Positions 7,093 through 8,665 of a stretch of 8,665 bases of DNA are shown piece by piece. Position numbers and translations under genes: made by a program. The stretch is from an uncultured Bacteroidota bacterium (GTDB lineage Bacteria > Bacteroidota > Bacteroidia > Flavobacteriales > Flavobacteriaceae). The stretch is from the NCBI GenBank assembly GCA_903888655.1, contig CAISUR010000560.1, positions 1-8,665 on the forward strand, in the 5' to 3' direction. The stretch's first letter is position 1. Every line of letters begins with the position of its first letter. The notes beneath the pieces are model-generated. The model was not told the origin of the DNA. It saw only the letters and a program-made list of their open reading frames with translations, and ran no database searches.

Positions 7093-8665
7093 ATGAAAAA
7101 GATTACTTCTTACAAATTACTATTCTTGTTTCTTCTTTTTTGTCAAGTATCTATGGCACAAGTAGATGTGGTATATAACAATTTAGTTTGGTCTGATGAA
7201 TTTGATGTTAATGGCGCAGTCAATTCAAATAACTGGTTTCAACAAACGCAATTGCCATCCAGTGGAAGTTGGTTCAACGGCGAAGCGCAACATTACACAA
7301 ATCAATTAACTAATTCTTTTGTTGATGGAGGCATGTTAAATATTGTTGCCAAAAAAGAACCATATACCGACCAAGGGGTAACTAAACAATACACTTCAGC
7401 TCGATTGAATTCAAAATTTGCATTTAAATATGGTAGAGTTGATGTTCGAGCAAAGTTGCCAATAGACGCCGGGACTTGGCCGGCAATATGGATGTTGGGA
7501 AAAAATGTTAATGAACCCGGGGGGTATTTTGCTTCAACTTATGGAACAACCGATTGGCCTGCTTGTGGCGAAACTGATATTATGGAGCACGGAATTTTTT
7601 CAGCCCAACCTATTAATTACATTCAAGGTACTTTGCATACTCCATCATCGTATGGGAATTCTGTCAACAATGGCGGTACAATTGCTTCCGATTTAGCCAA
7701 TAACTACCATGTATATTCTGTAAATTGGTCACCTTTTCAAATTTCATTTCTTTTGGATGGTGTGATTTTTTACACCTATAATCCTGCTGTTAAAGACGCT
7801 AGTACTTGGCCATTTGATAAAGATCAATATTTGTTATTAAATGTAGCAATTGGTGGAGTTGCTGGATCAACAGACGCAGGTTTTACTCAAACATCTATGC
7901 TGATTGATTATGTTAGAGTCTATCAAAACACATTGGTTGATACGGCACCACCAACAAATTTTACCGCTTCTGTTGGTGCTATAACAGGATCAACAGTAGA
8001 ACTTTTGTTGAATGCTACTGATAATTCTGGAGCACTTGCCTATACCGTTACCTATAATGGAATTACCTATTCAGCCGCTGGAACATCAGGTGTTCAAAAA
8101 TCAGTAATAATTCCGAATTTATCTCCGAATACAACGTATACTTTTACAGTAACAGCAAGTGATTTATCGGGTAATAGTGCGCTTAATAATCCTATTGTAT
8201 TGAATGCAACTACACCAGCAAGTATTCAATGTTCAGGAAATTCCAATATTGCACAGCAAGGATCTTTTTCTTTAGGATATAATTATACTTTTCAAACCAT
8301 TGGAACAGATGTGAAAATTACATTTGAATTATTGGATACGGATAAAGTGGGTGTTGTAGCTTATTTATGGAAGCAGACTCCTTTTTCTGAAACACAAATG
8401 ACCAATGTTTCGGGAAACACTTTTACCCAAACTGTAACGGGTCTAACTATTGGTTCCACAATTAATTATGCAGTGAAGTTTGCTTATGCAGGAGGATTAT
8501 CAGTTACTAAATATTTTTCTTATGTTGTTGGCTCTAATTGTCAATTGGGAATTGATACAATATCTGAAGTAAGTCAATTTAACTTTCCAAATCCGACAAG
8601 AGATTATATTACAATTTCATCAAATAAAATTATTGATAGAATTGAATTGTTTGATCTGTTAGGAA
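7093..8665 (+). CDS. secreted GH16 laminarinase with Fn3-like module, unassigned beta module and T9SS sorting domain; 3' end outside window
   Basis: From the ATG at 7093 the frame is open to the right edge, giving 524 visible residues. A signal peptide ends at SMAQ (cleavage after about A22). The GH16 domain covers about 27-278: it opens with LVWSDEFD, has WPAIWML (129-135) and the catalytic motif GETDIMEHG (nucleophile E160, D162, acid/base E165), and ends at LIDYVRVYQ. This is the laminarinase-type GH16 pattern with a Met-bearing active-site strand, so endo-cleavage of beta-1,3-glucan is expected. An Fn3-like module follows at about 285-374 (TAPPTNFTAS to VLNATTP). A beta-rich module at about 378-484, bounded by C380 and C483, is not assigned to a family. 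From residue 497 (FNFPNPTRDYITIS to IELFDLLG) comes a type-A T9SS C-terminal sorting domain, cut by the window edge. The mature enzyme should be released or attached at the cell surface, making it the likely first enzyme of the pathway. Confidence 0.9.
   Translation, partial: MKKITSYKLLFLFLLFCQVSMAQVDVVYNNLVWSDEFDVNGAVNSNNWFQQTQLPSSGSWFNGEAQHYTNQLTNSFVDGGMLNIVAKKEPYTDQGVTKQYTSARLNSKFAFKYGRVDVRAKLPIDAGTWPAIWMLGKNVNEPGGYFASTYGTTDWPACGETDIMEHGIFSAQPINYIQGTLHTPSSYGNSVNNGGTIASDLANNYHVYSVNWSPFQISFLLDGVIFYTYNPAVKDASTWPFDKDQYLLLNVAIGGVAGSTDAGFTQTSMLIDYVRVYQNTLVDTAPPTNFTASVGAITGSTVELLLNATDNSGALAYTVTYNGITYSAAGTSGVQKSVIIPNLSPNTTYTFTVTASDLSGNSALNNPIVLNATTPASIQCSGNSNIAQQGSFSLGYNYTFQTIGTDVKITFELLDTDKVGVVAYLWKQTPFSETQMTNVSGNTFTQTVTGLTIGSTINYAVKFAYAGGLSVTKYFSYVVGSNCQLGIDTISEVSQFNFPNPTRDYITISSNKIIDRIELFDLLG

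Noticed and set aside
7141..7143. Lipoprotein cysteine in the GH16 signal peptide (C17)
   Set aside because: The preceding residues (LLF) do not make a lipobox because the position before Cys is Phe; the SMAQ site downstream fits signal peptidase I, and the protein has a T9SS tail.
7505..7696. Plus-strand ORF of 63 codons in another frame of the GH16 gene
   Set aside because: The GH16 frame running from 7093 to the window end carries the catalytic motif and secretion signals across this stretch.

Overview
The window is A+T-rich and fully oriented on the plus strand. It appears to come from a member of the Bacteroidota, most likely a Flavobacterium-type organism. The evidence is the signal peptides ending in A-Q, a Bacteroidota-style lipoprotein, a C-terminal sorting domain of the type IX secretion system (T9SS) on the last protein, and start codons without clear Shine-Dalgarno sequences. 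No mobile elements, RNA genes or CRISPR repeats were seen.

Layout: (1) the C-terminal part of a large protein, cut by the left edge, that looks like a beta-1,3-glucan (laminari-oligosaccharide) phosphorylase of the GH94/GH149/GH161 group; (2) an exported GH17-type beta-glucanase; (3) a GH30 lipoprotein, probably a beta-1,6-glucanase or glucosidase; (4) a GPH/MelB-type sugar:cation symporter; (5) and (6) two different GH17-type enzymes without signal peptides, in overlapping genes; (7) a T9SS-secreted multidomain GH16 laminarinase, cut by the right edge. Genes 1 to 6 are separated by -1, 2, 8, 20 and -8 bases and look like one transcription unit. A 61-base gap with an inverted repeat precedes gene 7. 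It is the longest non-coding stretch in the window.

Together the genes describe a beta-1,3/1,6-glucan (laminarin-like) utilisation locus spread over cell compartments. GH16 would cut the polymer at or outside the cell surface. The GH30 lipoprotein would remove beta-1,6 links, and the exported GH17 would trim beta-1,3 chains in the envelope. The symporter would carry short oligosaccharides across the inner membrane. In the cytoplasm they would meet a phosphorylase, releasing glucose-1-phosphate, and two GH17 enzymes. The most unusual point is this cytoplasmic set of one phosphorylase plus two dissimilar GH17 proteins. No SusC/SusD pair, regulator or GH3 beta-glucosidase is visible, so these would have to lie outside the window. 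All substrate assignments are inferences from family membership and gene context.
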